A stretch of DNA of 64,000 bases from Thetidibacter halocola (GTDB taxonomy: Bacteria > Pseudomonadota > Alphaproteobacteria > Rhodobacterales > Rhodobacteraceae): assembly GCF_018224955.1 (NCBI RefSeq), contig NZ_JAGTUU010000010.1, forward strand, positions 1 to 64,000. Direction: 5' to 3'. Shown piece by piece: positions 9,227-16,567 of the stretch. Position 1 is the stretch's first letter; each line of letters begins with the position of its first letter. Under the pieces are notes generated by a model. The model had not been told where the DNA came from, made no database searches, and worked only from the letters and a program-made list of their open reading frames with translations. Both the position numbers and the translations under genes were made by a program.

Positions 9227-10143
9227 ATCCTCCGTCCCAATGTGCGGATGAAGAAATACGACAGCCCGAACGTCGCCAAGGCCAGGACATAGGACATCGC
9301 CGCGCCGCTTCCGAACGAGAGGTTGCGGAATGTCTCGACATAGATGTGCCAGGACAGCACATGCGACGCGCTGCCCGGCCCGCCTTCGGTCAACACGAAG
9401 AACAGGTCGAAGTGCCGTATCGCCATCATGGTTTCGTAGATCATCACCAGCATGAAGCCTGGCCGCATCGCGGGCAGCGTCACGTGGACAAAGCGTTGCC
9501 AGACCGTGGCGCCGTCGACGCGTGCCGCGGCATAGAGATCATCGGGAATGGATTTGAGCGTCACCAGCAACAGGATCGTGGCCAGCGGCACTTCCTTCCA
9601 GACAAAGGCGTTGGCGATCAACATCAGCGTTTTGTCCTGATCCCCAAGCCAGACCATGTATTTGTCTATAAAATCAAGTTGGTACAGGACACCGTTCAAG
9701 GCGCCGTAGCCCGAGTCGTAGATCCATTTCCACATCAGCGCGTTGGCGACGTAGGGAATGGCCCAGGGGATCAGCAGGATTGTGGACAGGAACCGCCTGC
9801 CCCGGAACTGCTCGTTCAACAAGAGCGCGATCAAGAGCGAGATCACCGCGATCGCGGCGACAGAGGTGACCGTGAAGGTGACCGTCCGGCCCACGGACAT
9901 CCAGAACTCATGATCGCCCAGTAGGTCCGTGTAGTTCTCGAACCATATGAAGGGCTGGCGGTTCGGGCGGGTCAGCTTGATGCGGAACAGGCTGATGTAG
10001 AAGGAATAGAGGATCGGAAAGACCGCGACGGCCATCAGGACCGCCATCACGGGGGCAAGGAACACCAGCGCGCTGCGTTCTTCATAGCCGATGCGATCCC
10101 ACACGCCACGCTTGCGGGTGTGGGGGATGTCGGTCGCAGTCAC
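9223..10143 (-). CDS. ABC transporter permease, MalF/UgpA-like
   Basis: A 306-residue inner-membrane permease with six predicted helices; the first is LVFLAPVMAVLMAVAVFPILYS. The EAA motif is SIPDDLYAAARVDGATVWQRF. The frame begins with TTG at 10149, but a GTG at 10143 has a GGAGG element at the right distance, so it is preferred. It forms the translocation pore with the MalG-like permease. It is separated by about 75 nt from the binding-protein gene, a common arrangement that lets the binding protein be made in excess. Confidence 0.9.
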   Translation of the reverse strand: MTATDIPHTRKRGVWDRIGYEERSALVFLAPVMAVLMAVAVFPILYSFYISLFRIKLTRPNRQPFIWFENYTDLLGDHEFWMSVGRTVTFTVTSVAAIAVISLLIALLLNEQFRGRRFLSTILLIPWAIPYVANALMWKWIYDSGYGALNGVLYQLDFIDKYMVWLGDQDKTLMLIANAFVWKEVPLATILLLVTLKSIPDDLYAAARVDGATVWQRFVHVTLPAMRPGFMLVMIYETMMAIRHFDLFFVLTEGGPGSASHVLSWHIYVETFRNLSFGSGAAMSYVLALATFGLSYFFIRTLGRRM

Positions 10144-10217
10144 GATCAAGTCCTCCTTCGGGGGTCAGCAGACAGGTCTGGCGGCGCCGGGTACTCCCCC
10201 GCGCCGCTGGACGCTTC

Positions 10218-11540
10218 TCAGTAGGCGTCTTTCAATTCGGTCCACAGATCCGAAGACGCCTTGACCGCCGCCGCCGCATCGGTGTTTCCGATGATGGCCG
10301 ATTGCCAGGCCGACCCGTTGGTCTCGTTCCACTCTCCAAACCACGGGGTGACGACATCCTTTTTCTGAGCCAACGCCTGCTGTGCCTGGATCATGTCGAC
10401 ATCGCCGTAGGAGTCATAGGCGGCACGAATGTCCGGATCCTGGAAAAGCGGCTTGGTGCCGAAACCGGCGCCGATGTCGAGGAACAGCAGCTTCTGGAAA
10501 GTGTAGGCGCCATCCGCCTTCCCGCCGAACCATTCGATGAGCTTGGCGGTATTGGCCGCACGCGTCGCGTCGGCGGCAGCGGCCGCAGACATGCCATGGA
10601 ACCGCATCCAGCCGACCGTGGCGTGCGATCCGTTCGGACCCATCGGCATCATTGCCTGCTTCACGTTGCCCGCGATGGACGATTGCGCCGGGTCGTTCAG
10701 GGTGCGCAGCCGGTACTTCGCGATCATGGCAAAGGCATGGTTGCCCGACGAGAACGCCTTGAGCCCGTTCAACTCGCCGGTCTCTACGCAGGCGGGGGAG
10801 ATGATCTTGTGGGTGTTCACCGCGTCCACGACCCACTGCAGCGCCTCCTGCACGCCCGGCGACGAGGTCATCACCGATGCGCCAGCTTCGTCGGTGAAAC
10901 GGCCCCCGTGCGAGAAGACCAGCGCCGAGATGAACTCGATCAGCCAGCTTTCCTGCGCCATGGCCAGCATCATCGGATGTTCCGAGATGCCCTTTTCCTT
11001 CATGGCCAGCGACTGCTCGACCACTTCGGCCCAGGTCGTCGGCGGGCCGTCGAACCCGGCGGCGGCCACTTTTTCGGCGTCGTAGAAGAACGCCATGTAG
11101 TCCGAGTAATAGGTCAAGCCGTACTGCCGCCCGCCATAGGTCATCGAGTTGGTGCAGAAATCGTCGGCCTCGGCGTTGTACGCCATCAAGGTCTCATTCT
11201 CGTCGATCGGCGCGATCCAGCCCGCCTCGGCCCATTCCGGCAGCCAGGCGTCGGAGACCCACATCATGTCGAGCGGCGCGCCACCGACGAATTTCGTCAC
11301 CATGGCGTCGCGGTACTGGGCATAGGGCGAATTGCCATAGTCCACCGTCAGCCCTGTCTTGGCCGTGAACGCCGCAAGGTGGCTTTGCACCGTGTCGACT
11401 GCCGCCGACCAGGTCTGCATGTGAATGTCCGCCGACTGTGCGCGCAGCAAGCCGGGCGTGGCCAGCGTCAGTGCCCCTGCCGCAGCAGATGTCCTCAGGA
11501 AGTCGCGCCGTCCAAGGTGAGTCTTCGCAAATCGTGACAT
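10218..11540 (-). CDS. ABC transporter extracellular solute-binding protein, family 1 (Tat-exported)
   Basis: A 440-residue periplasmic binding protein and first gene of the operon. The N-terminus carries a twin-arginine signal (HLGRRDFLRTSAAAGALTLATPGLLRAQS), with cleavage likely after AQS, so it is exported folded. The mature part shows the family 1 solute-binding signature (GAPLDMMWVSDAWLPEWAEAGWI). An AGGA element precedes the ATG. It captures the substrate for the importer; the ligand cannot be predicted. An operator-like palindrome lies about 117 nt upstream. Confidence 0.92.
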   Translation of the reverse strand: MSRFAKTHLGRRDFLRTSAAAGALTLATPGLLRAQSADIHMQTWSAAVDTVQSHLAAFTAKTGLTVDYGNSPYAQYRDAMVTKFVGGAPLDMMWVSDAWLPEWAEAGWIAPIDENETLMAYNAEADDFCTNSMTYGGRQYGLTYYSDYMAFFYDAEKVAAAGFDGPPTTWAEVVEQSLAMKEKGISEHPMMLAMAQESWLIEFISALVFSHGGRFTDEAGASVMTSSPGVQEALQWVVDAVNTHKIISPACVETGELNGLKAFSSGNHAFAMIAKYRLRTLNDPAQSSIAGNVKQAMMPMGPNGSHATVGWMRFHGMSAAAAADATRAANTAKLIEWFGGKADGAYTFQKLLFLDIGAGFGTKPLFQDPDIRAAYDSYGDVDMIQAQQALAQKKDVVTPWFGEWNETNGSAWQSAIIGNTDAAAAVKASSDLWTELKDAY

Positions 11541-11656
11541 GGTCTCGTCCTTTCATTTCGACTTGACTGCGAGCAGAGCCAACTTCGCGGCGGTCTTTAG
11601 ACGCTGACCTCGAACACCCTGGCCCTCGACAAGAACGCTAGGGAAGATTCTATAAG

Positions 11657-11672
11657 TCGTCAACTGACGACA
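11657..11672. promoter_or_regulatory. Palindromic operator upstream of the transporter operon
   Basis: GTCGTCAACTGACGAC is a perfect 7-bp inverted repeat around a 2-nt centre, lying 117 nt before the binding-protein start. Fourteen of its 16 bases recur (in reverse complement) at 12558-12573 between the TetR and NIPSNAP genes. The pairing of sites around a TetR gene suggests it is the operator for that regulator. Confidence 0.65.
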
Positions 11673-11766
11673 TATGTTGTAGGGCAGTATCCGGCAAATG
11701 CCGCTTTTGTGGGCGGGACGCGGCGCTAACAAGGTCGAAAAGTGCGATCCACGCCTCGGGTCGGGG

Positions 11767-12516
11767 TCAGTCCAGATGATCGGCGTAGTCCTGCACCATC
11801 GACTCGAAGCCCACCATGAATGTGCGGACGTGCATTGCGATGACCTTCTGCTCGGGCAGGATATTGCTCGCCTTGTAAAGGTGGCGTCTGATCGCGTAGT
11901 GCGAGATCGCTCCGTGAAGTGTCCATCCCATCTCGTGCAGCGCGGTGCGGTCGTCGGGCAGGGTCACAGCCTTTTCCTCTGCCACCTCGCGCACGATGAC
12001 CTCCATCAGGTGGGTGACGATGGCCGAAATGTAGTCGGGTGCCATGCGCGCCTCCGACAGCGACGCATACATGAACAGTCGCAACCATTTCCGTGTCAGG
12101 GTGACCTTGAGATAATCCTCGTAAAACAATATGATACGTTTCTCGGCGGGGCGGGATCTGTCTTGCAGTTCGGCAAACCAGGTCGGTTTGAACACGCCGA
12201 GGATCTCTTGCCGGTAGACCTCGTCCAGCAGGTCCTCCTTGGTGGGAAAAAACCGATACAGCAGCCGTTGCGAGATCCCGCATTCATCCGCCAGGCGGCG
12301 GGTTTGGGCGGTTAAACCATTATCGGCAAAGAACTCCGTGGCCGTCTTCAGTATCTGCGCCTTGCGTTCCGCGTGCGGCAGCCTTTTCCGCCCTGCCTTG
12401 GGCCGAGCTGACTCGGCTGACTTCCGGCCTGTCGCCGCGTCCCTCAATGCTTCCGATTTCGCCTTCAAAGTCGGATTCCCCGTATCTGCCCGGGATATCT
12501 CACCGCGCCTGCGCAC
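11767..12516 (-). CDS. TetR/AcrR family transcriptional regulator
   Basis: A 249-residue regulator. After an unusual ~45-residue basic N-terminal extension comes the TetR helix-turn-helix (AQILKTATEFFADNGLTAQTRRLADECGISQRLLYRFFPTKED is the DNA-binding span, about residues 52-95), then a helical ligand-binding domain. The GTG at 12516 gives the full frame; an internal start would give a more typical ~205-residue length. It is transcribed in the same direction as the catabolic operon and divergently from the NIPSNAP gene, with matching operator-like sites on both sides. It probably represses the operon until a pathway compound binds. Confidence 0.88.
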   Translation of the reverse strand: MRRRGEISRADTGNPTLKAKSEALRDAATGRKSAESARPKAGRKRLPHAERKAQILKTATEFFADNGLTAQTRRLADECGISQRLLYRFFPTKEDLLDEVYRQEILGVFKPTWFAELQDRSRPAEKRIILFYEDYLKVTLTRKWLRLFMYASLSEARMAPDYISAIVTHLMEVIVREVAEEKAVTLPDDRTALHEMGWTLHGAISHYAIRRHLYKASNILPEQKVIAMHVRTFMVGFESMVQDYADHLD

Positions 12517-12557
12517 CGATACATGCTGACCGTGGCTGCAGCAAGCGCACCAAGCAA

Positions 12558-12573
12558 GTAATCAGTTGACGAC
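12558..12573. promoter_or_regulatory. Second operator-like site, between TetR and NIPSNAP genes
   Basis: GTAATCAGTTGACGAC matches the reverse complement of the palindrome at 11657-11672 at 14 of 16 positions (identical over TCAGTTGACGAC). It lies 42 nt upstream of the TetR start and 79 nt upstream of the NIPSNAP start, where it could control both divergent genes. Confidence 0.6.
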
Positions 12574-12651
12574 TTCATGCTTGTGAAACGCTGCGATCCG
12601 CTCGTAGTCTCGGGCCAACCGCTATTTCGCGACATCACGCCGGAGGCATCT

Positions 12652-12963
12652 ATGATCTATGAACACCGAACCTACCGCGTTTCTGCCGGCAAGGCGCCCG
12701 AGTTCCTGAAGCTTTACGAGGCCGAGGGACTCCACATCATTACCCGTTATGCCAAGCTCGTCGGATGTTGGACGACAGAGAGCGGGACGCTCAACTCGAT
12801 CGTGTTTCTTTGGGCGTACAATGACCTGGGGCACCGGACCGAACAGCGTGCCAAACTGGGTGCAGACCCTGAATGGCAGGCTTTCGTGCCCAAGATCCTT
12901 CCCTACCTGGTGCACCAGGAAAGTTTCTTTCTGGCACCGGCCTCGTTTTCACCACTCGGGTAG
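12652..12963 (+). CDS. NIPSNAP family protein
   Basis: A 103-residue protein starting MIYEHRTYRV, the classic opening of the NIPSNAP ferredoxin-like fold, with the conserved Y-E-R-Y pattern and a closing W..F...L segment. The ATG at 12652 is preferred to an earlier start because a CGGAGG element lies 5-6 nt upstream. Family function is unknown; members often sit in catabolic operons for aromatic or amide compounds. It is divergent from the TetR gene and shares its operator region, so it probably belongs to the same regulon. Confidence 0.88.
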   Translation: MIYEHRTYRVSAGKAPEFLKLYEAEGLHIITRYAKLVGCWTTESGTLNSIVFLWAYNDLGHRTEQRAKLGADPEWQAFVPKILPYLVHQESFFLAPASFSPLG

Positions 12964-13078
12964 ACCGACGCGCAAGGGCGCCCGACGCGCGCACTTGCGA
13001 CGGACCTGCGCCGTCGCAATAAAGCAGCAGCCATTCCCGCCCGAGGCGACCTCTCCCCAGGGAGTTTGGTAATCCATC

Positions 13079-13255
13079 GAACTCTTCGACCAATGAGCGC
13101 CAGCTGGTCAGGGGGCAGGTGCATCCGTTCGTAGGAAACCGTCCCGGGATCGTCGACGTCCCATGGGTGCTTCCCTCAACCGACCTTGCAGCCCCAGAAG
13201 GAGGTCTGATCGGCAGCGAAATACCCGTCCTGCGCGCGGAAGTGGAGATTATGTA
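13079..13255 (-). pseudogene. Decayed gene fragment with in-frame TGA
   Basis: In one reverse frame the segment reads HFRAQDGYFAADQTSFWGCK then VG, a TGA stop, and GKHPWDVDDPGTVSYERMHL before shifting frame near 13085. The two halves look like one continuous protein broken by a nonsense codon. I cannot name the family. The rest of 12964-13248 holds nothing recognisable. Confidence 0.35.
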
Positions 13256-13680
13256 GCTACTGCAAATCCAGCAGCTACGGAATTTCGGGGTCCATCTGAC
13301 CTCCCCTTCAGGAGCGCCGAATGGCGCTTCCAGTAGGGGTTGGTCAGCCTTGGGTCCGGGGCGCTCTCCCTGGCGCCCGACTTTCCCCGCCGCGGTCGCG
13401 AGACCGCACGGAGGTCCGTCATGCTCTCGTCGAAGCGCCGGACCAGATCGCGGAGCGTGACGCTCCGGGTCCGGGGCGACGACGAGGCTTTGCGCGAGCG
13501 TTTCCGCCCGGCGGGCGATGACAGACCGGGGAGAGCGGAACGTCCGTCCCCCTTGGTCGTCTCTTGATCCGCCGGCTGACCGGTTACCGCCTTCGCGATG
13601 TTCCGGGCGCCGTTCACGTCCGCATGCAACTTCCTGCCGCAATGGCGGCAGTGGAATGTCTCACCCCCCGCCGCAAGTCA
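13249..13680 (-). pseudogene. TnpB (IS200/IS605-type OrfB) C-terminal remnant
   Basis: The reverse strand encodes the C-terminal zinc ribbon of TnpB, TFHCRHCGRKLHADVNGARN, followed by NIAKAVTG and about 100 further residues that end at 13249. The catalytic RuvC-like DED region and the N-terminus are missing upstream of about 13680. It therefore cannot act as a nuclease. It lies immediately left of the BREX operon and may mark the old edge of that island. No TnpA or omega-RNA feature was identified. Confidence 0.7.
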
Positions 13681-13724
13681 CGCGCCAAAGCTCTGATTTG
13701 CGACGCATTTCGATTGCGCCACCT

Positions 13725-13800
13725 TCCCGGCTCGGCTAGCCTCGGCTCAGGCCCAGTAAATGGGCGCGCATAGTTATCGTGCGCATCGCCCGAGCCGGGA
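13725..13800. promoter_or_regulatory. Inverted repeat in the brxR promoter region
   Basis: TCCCGGCTCGG (13725-13735) and its exact reverse complement CCGAGCCGGGA (13790-13800) bracket a 54-nt segment. The segment also holds a smaller inverted pair (GCGCA...TGCGC, around 13766-13784). The right arm overlaps the probable ribosome binding site of brxR, whose ATG is at 13808. WYL regulators of the BrxR/CapW type bind inverted repeats in their own promoters, so this is the best candidate operator for the BREX operon. Confidence 0.5.
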
Positions 13801-13807
13801 GAGCGTG

Positions 13808-14686
13808 ATGGACAACGACAGGTCGGAACTTCGATGGGGCGTCGAGCAGCGCCTCGAGTTCATAGAGTTCCGCTTGTTCTGGGAGGGACATGTGAACCGC
13901 AGCGATCTGATGGACCAGTTCGGGGTCTCGGTGAACCAGGCGTCCACCGACCTGAATCGCTACATCGGCTTCGCGCCAGACAACATGGTCTACGACAAGA
14001 GCGCGCGGACCTACGTCCGCGGCTCTGAGTTCAAGCCGCAGTTCCTCAAGCCTGACGCCAGTCGCTACCTCGCGCAGCTGCGCTCTTTGGCTGATGGCAT
14101 AATGGACAGCGAAGATACCTGGATCGCTGAGCTGCCGTCATATGATGCCGCACCGACGCCTACCCGCGGCGTAAACCCTGTCATTCTCCGATCCGTTGTC
14201 GGCGCCATCCGCCGTTCAGAGGCCATCGAGGTGAAGTATCAGTCGCTGTCACGCCCTGAGCCTTGTTGGCGGTGGATCGCGCCCCATGCCATCGGGTTCG
14301 ATGGCTTCCGATGGCACACGCGGGCCTTCTGCAAGATGGACGAGATGTTCAAGGACTTCCTACTCTCCCGCATCATCTCGACGCGCGGCGTTGAAGCCAG
14401 TGAGGTCACGGATGCCGCCGATGAGGACTGGCAAGAGCATGTCACGCTTGAGATCGCCCCCCACCCAGAGTTGTCTGAAAGCCAGAAGAAGGTGATCGCC
14501 CTCGACTATGGAATGCGAGATGGCAAAGCAACGATCCAAGTTCGTCGGGCGCTTCTCTATTATGCTCTCAAGAGACTGGGGCTCGACAACAACGTGGCAG
14601 CCCGCCCTCCTCAAGAGCAGCAAATTGTCCTTATGTCCCCAATCACAGGTTTCCCACAGGGCAGCTCTATTGAAAGTGAAGGCTAG
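13808..14686 (+). CDS. brxR: BrxR/CapW-type WYL-domain transcriptional regulator of the BREX operon
   Basis: A 292-residue regulator with an N-terminal winged helix-turn-helix (RSDLMDQFGVSVNQASTDLNRY, about residues 35-60) and a central WYL domain (AIEVKYQSLSRPE ... WIAPHAIGFDGFRWHTRAFC, about 135-180), followed by a C-terminal WCX-like dimerisation part. This architecture and length match BrxR and CapW, repressors found at the head of phage-defence operons. The ATG at 13808 has GGGAGAG upstream. The gene is immediately adjacent to the next ORF (TAG then ATG) and probably represses the whole operon; the WYL domain may sense a nucleic-acid or nucleotide signal of infection. Confidence 0.85.
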   Translation: MDNDRSELRWGVEQRLEFIEFRLFWEGHVNRSDLMDQFGVSVNQASTDLNRYIGFAPDNMVYDKSARTYVRGSEFKPQFLKPDASRYLAQLRSLADGIMDSEDTWIAELPSYDAAPTPTRGVNPVILRSVVGAIRRSEAIEVKYQSLSRPEPCWRWIAPHAIGFDGFRWHTRAFCKMDEMFKDFLLSRIISTRGVEASEVTDAADEDWQEHVTLEIAPHPELSESQKKVIALDYGMRDGKATIQVRRALLYYALKRLGLDNNVAARPPQEQQIVLMSPITGFPQGSSIESEG

Positions 14687-15199
14687 ATGGTTCTTAGTGA
14701 ACAGTCCACTTTTATGCGGCGGATAATAGCGCTTCGATATCTTGTCGGGTTCCTCGGTGAGAAATCGCAGTGCAATTGGTGGCCGACATCGTTTTACGAG
14801 ACGTCGAGCATTCGGTTTCTCGAGCCGGTGTTTTCCCGAACAGCTCCTCTCGCACAGTACCATGGCGCAGTGGAGGCAGCACGTCGGTTCCACGACGAAA
14901 ACTTGAGCGTGGGTTCATTCCATATCTTCCGGCTTCCAGAAGAGATCGAACAAGACCTGCACGAAATGGTGCAGGCACAACTGCTCGAGCTCTTTGATCC
15001 CGGCTTGATCGTTGATCGGGCGTCCGCTCTGAACGCTCTTTCCAAGGTCAGCAATGGAGCAGCTGGAGAGGCTGTCGGACCCGTGCTGGTTGGAAAGATC
15101 GACGAACTCCGCGCATCCGCTCTTTTGGACAAAATTGGCGCGATCTACCAGATCGCGCTGTCATCCGACACACACGCACTTCCCTACTTGGTCGCATGA
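14687..15199 (+). CDS. brxE: BrxE family protein
   Basis: A 170-residue protein with features I associate with the BrxE family: an early IALRYLVGFLGEKSQCNWWP segment, a LEPVFSRTAPLAQYHGAVEA segment and ARRFHDENLSVGSFHIFRLP near residues 60-80. BrxE has been described from type 6 BREX systems and has no established activity. Its start directly follows the brxR stop, and its TGA overlaps the brxA ATG, placing it inside the operon. The assignment rests on remembered family patterns, so it is somewhat less certain than the other BREX genes. Confidence 0.72.
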   Translation: MVLSEQSTFMRRIIALRYLVGFLGEKSQCNWWPTSFYETSSIRFLEPVFSRTAPLAQYHGAVEAARRFHDENLSVGSFHIFRLPEEIEQDLHEMVQAQLLELFDPGLIVDRASALNALSKVSNGAAGEAVGPVLVGKIDELRASALLDKIGAIYQIALSSDTHALPYLVA

Positions 15200-15984
15200 T
15201 GGAACGGGCGCCATACACAACTCAATTGCAGGCAGGGCTTGGCCTTGTGAACGAGACGAGAGCTCTTCTCGAGTTGTGGTCACCGGGCATGTCGGCGAGC
15301 CAGTTGCATGAAATTGCGCTGAAGTCCGGGAGATTTCCCGAAATTACTGCGCGACGCCTACGGAACATTGTCTCGGAGTGCTTTGCACCGCGTTACCTGA
15401 CGGCCGATGGCGAACCCGCACTGCATTTGAAGAAATTATCCGCCGAACTCCCCGCATCAGAGCTTGTCCAGCTCATGCTGGTTTTTACAAGTCGAGCGAA
15501 CCCCATTCTTGGCGACTTTATTCGCGACGTCTACTGGGCACGTTACGCGGGCGGCTACCAAGAGATCTCCAGCGACGACGCAAGAGCGTTTGTAGAACGG
15601 GGAATTGACGATGGGAAGACATCGAAACGGTGGTCTGAATCGACGGTCCGACGAGTATCTGCATACCTAACTGGATGTTGTGCCGACTATGGGTTGCTTG
15701 AACGTGGATTGCGGTCAAGTCGGCGCATTCTTCCGTTTCGAATTTCAGCCACGACAAGTGCATATCTCGCGCACGAGCTCCATTTCCGTGGCATCGGCGA
15801 CAATGCCGTCCTGAACCATGACGACTGGAAGCTCTTTGGGTTGGAGCGGGACGACGTACTTGATGAGATGAAGCGTCTTTCACTGAAAGGTCTCATCATT
15901 ATCCAAGCCGCTGGAGATGTCGTGCGGGTGGGCTGGAAGCAACACGACATGGAGGAGCTTTGCGATGTCCTCGCTAAGGGCTGA
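15196..15984 (+). CDS. brxA: BREX protein BrxA (DUF1819)
   Basis: A 262-residue DUF1819 protein. Recognisable features are the SGRFPEITARRLRNIVSECF region near residues 38-57 and LVFTSRANPILGDFIRDVYW near 95-115, with a C-terminal winged-helix-like part (LERDDVLDEMKRLSLKGLI). BrxA proteins are small helical DNA-binding proteins required in most BREX types. Two ATGs are adjacent at 15196 and 15199; the first overlaps the brxE stop. The 3' end overlaps the brxB start by 20 nt. Confidence 0.88.
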   Translation: MMERAPYTTQLQAGLGLVNETRALLELWSPGMSASQLHEIALKSGRFPEITARRLRNIVSECFAPRYLTADGEPALHLKKLSAELPASELVQLMLVFTSRANPILGDFIRDVYWARYAGGYQEISSDDARAFVERGIDDGKTSKRWSESTVRRVSAYLTGCCADYGLLERGLRSSRRILPFRISATTSAYLAHELHFRGIGDNAVLNHDDWKLFGLERDDVLDEMKRLSLKGLIIIQAAGDVVRVGWKQHDMEELCDVLAKG

Positions 15985-16540
15985 CTTTGACGAACTTCGA
16001 GAGAGGATTCGGCATGGCCGCGAACTCGGGCATGCGAGCTTCGAGCCAATCTACTACCTTATCTTTTCTCCGGAGCAGATCTTGGAAGTTAAGCGGCAAA
16101 CCCCCGCCTGGGAGGCAAAGCTGCACCAAGAAGGCTGGGACGTCCACGTCTTCTCGGTGGCCGAAAATCTGTGGGAACTTCTGCAGGAAGACCCCTTCTG
16201 GTCATTGTGCGTTCAACAGGACAAAGCCTCCCCTGGTGATTGGGCCCGAACGAACCTGGCGCTAGCAGATATTGTTTCGAATGCTGGCGGCCTATTGCGC
16301 AGGTTGGAGGACGCTCTGAAGCCCCTTGAGGGCAACCCGAGCGCATTGCTCTTGGTCACAGACCTCGAGGCGCTGCATCCGTTCCTCCGAATTGGCGCGA
16401 TCGAGAGCCAACTCCAAGGCAAGTTTCATGTGCCGACGATCTTCCTCTACCCAGGGGTTCGAACCGGCAAGACCCGCCTAAAATTTCTCGGGTTCTATCC
16501 CGAAGACGGCAATTACCGCTCTGTCCACGTTGGCGGCTAG
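15965..16540 (+). CDS. brxB: BREX protein BrxB (DUF1788)
   Basis: A 191-residue DUF1788 protein. Typical segments are PIYYLIFSPEQILEVKRQTP near residues 25-45, a WDVHVFSV segment, LLVTDLEALHPFLRIGAIES near 135-155, and the C-terminal VPTIFLYPGVRTGKTRLKFL followed by GFY, the most conserved part of the family. The ATG at 15965 was chosen because an earlier in-frame start would lie further inside brxA and adds non-family residues. BrxB function is not known in detail, but it is essential for type 1 BREX defence. Confidence 0.9.
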   Translation: MSSLRADFDELRERIRHGRELGHASFEPIYYLIFSPEQILEVKRQTPAWEAKLHQEGWDVHVFSVAENLWELLQEDPFWSLCVQQDKASPGDWARTNLALADIVSNAGGLLRRLEDALKPLEGNPSALLLVTDLEALHPFLRIGAIESQLQGKFHVPTIFLYPGVRTGKTRLKFLGFYPEDGNYRSVHVGG

Positions 16541-16567
16541 AGGCAGAAAGGTTTCAGGGATACCAAA

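Noticed and set aside
13249-13680. Active TnpB/omega-RNA system
   Set aside because: Only the zinc ribbon and C-terminal tail remain; the RuvC-like catalytic region is missing.
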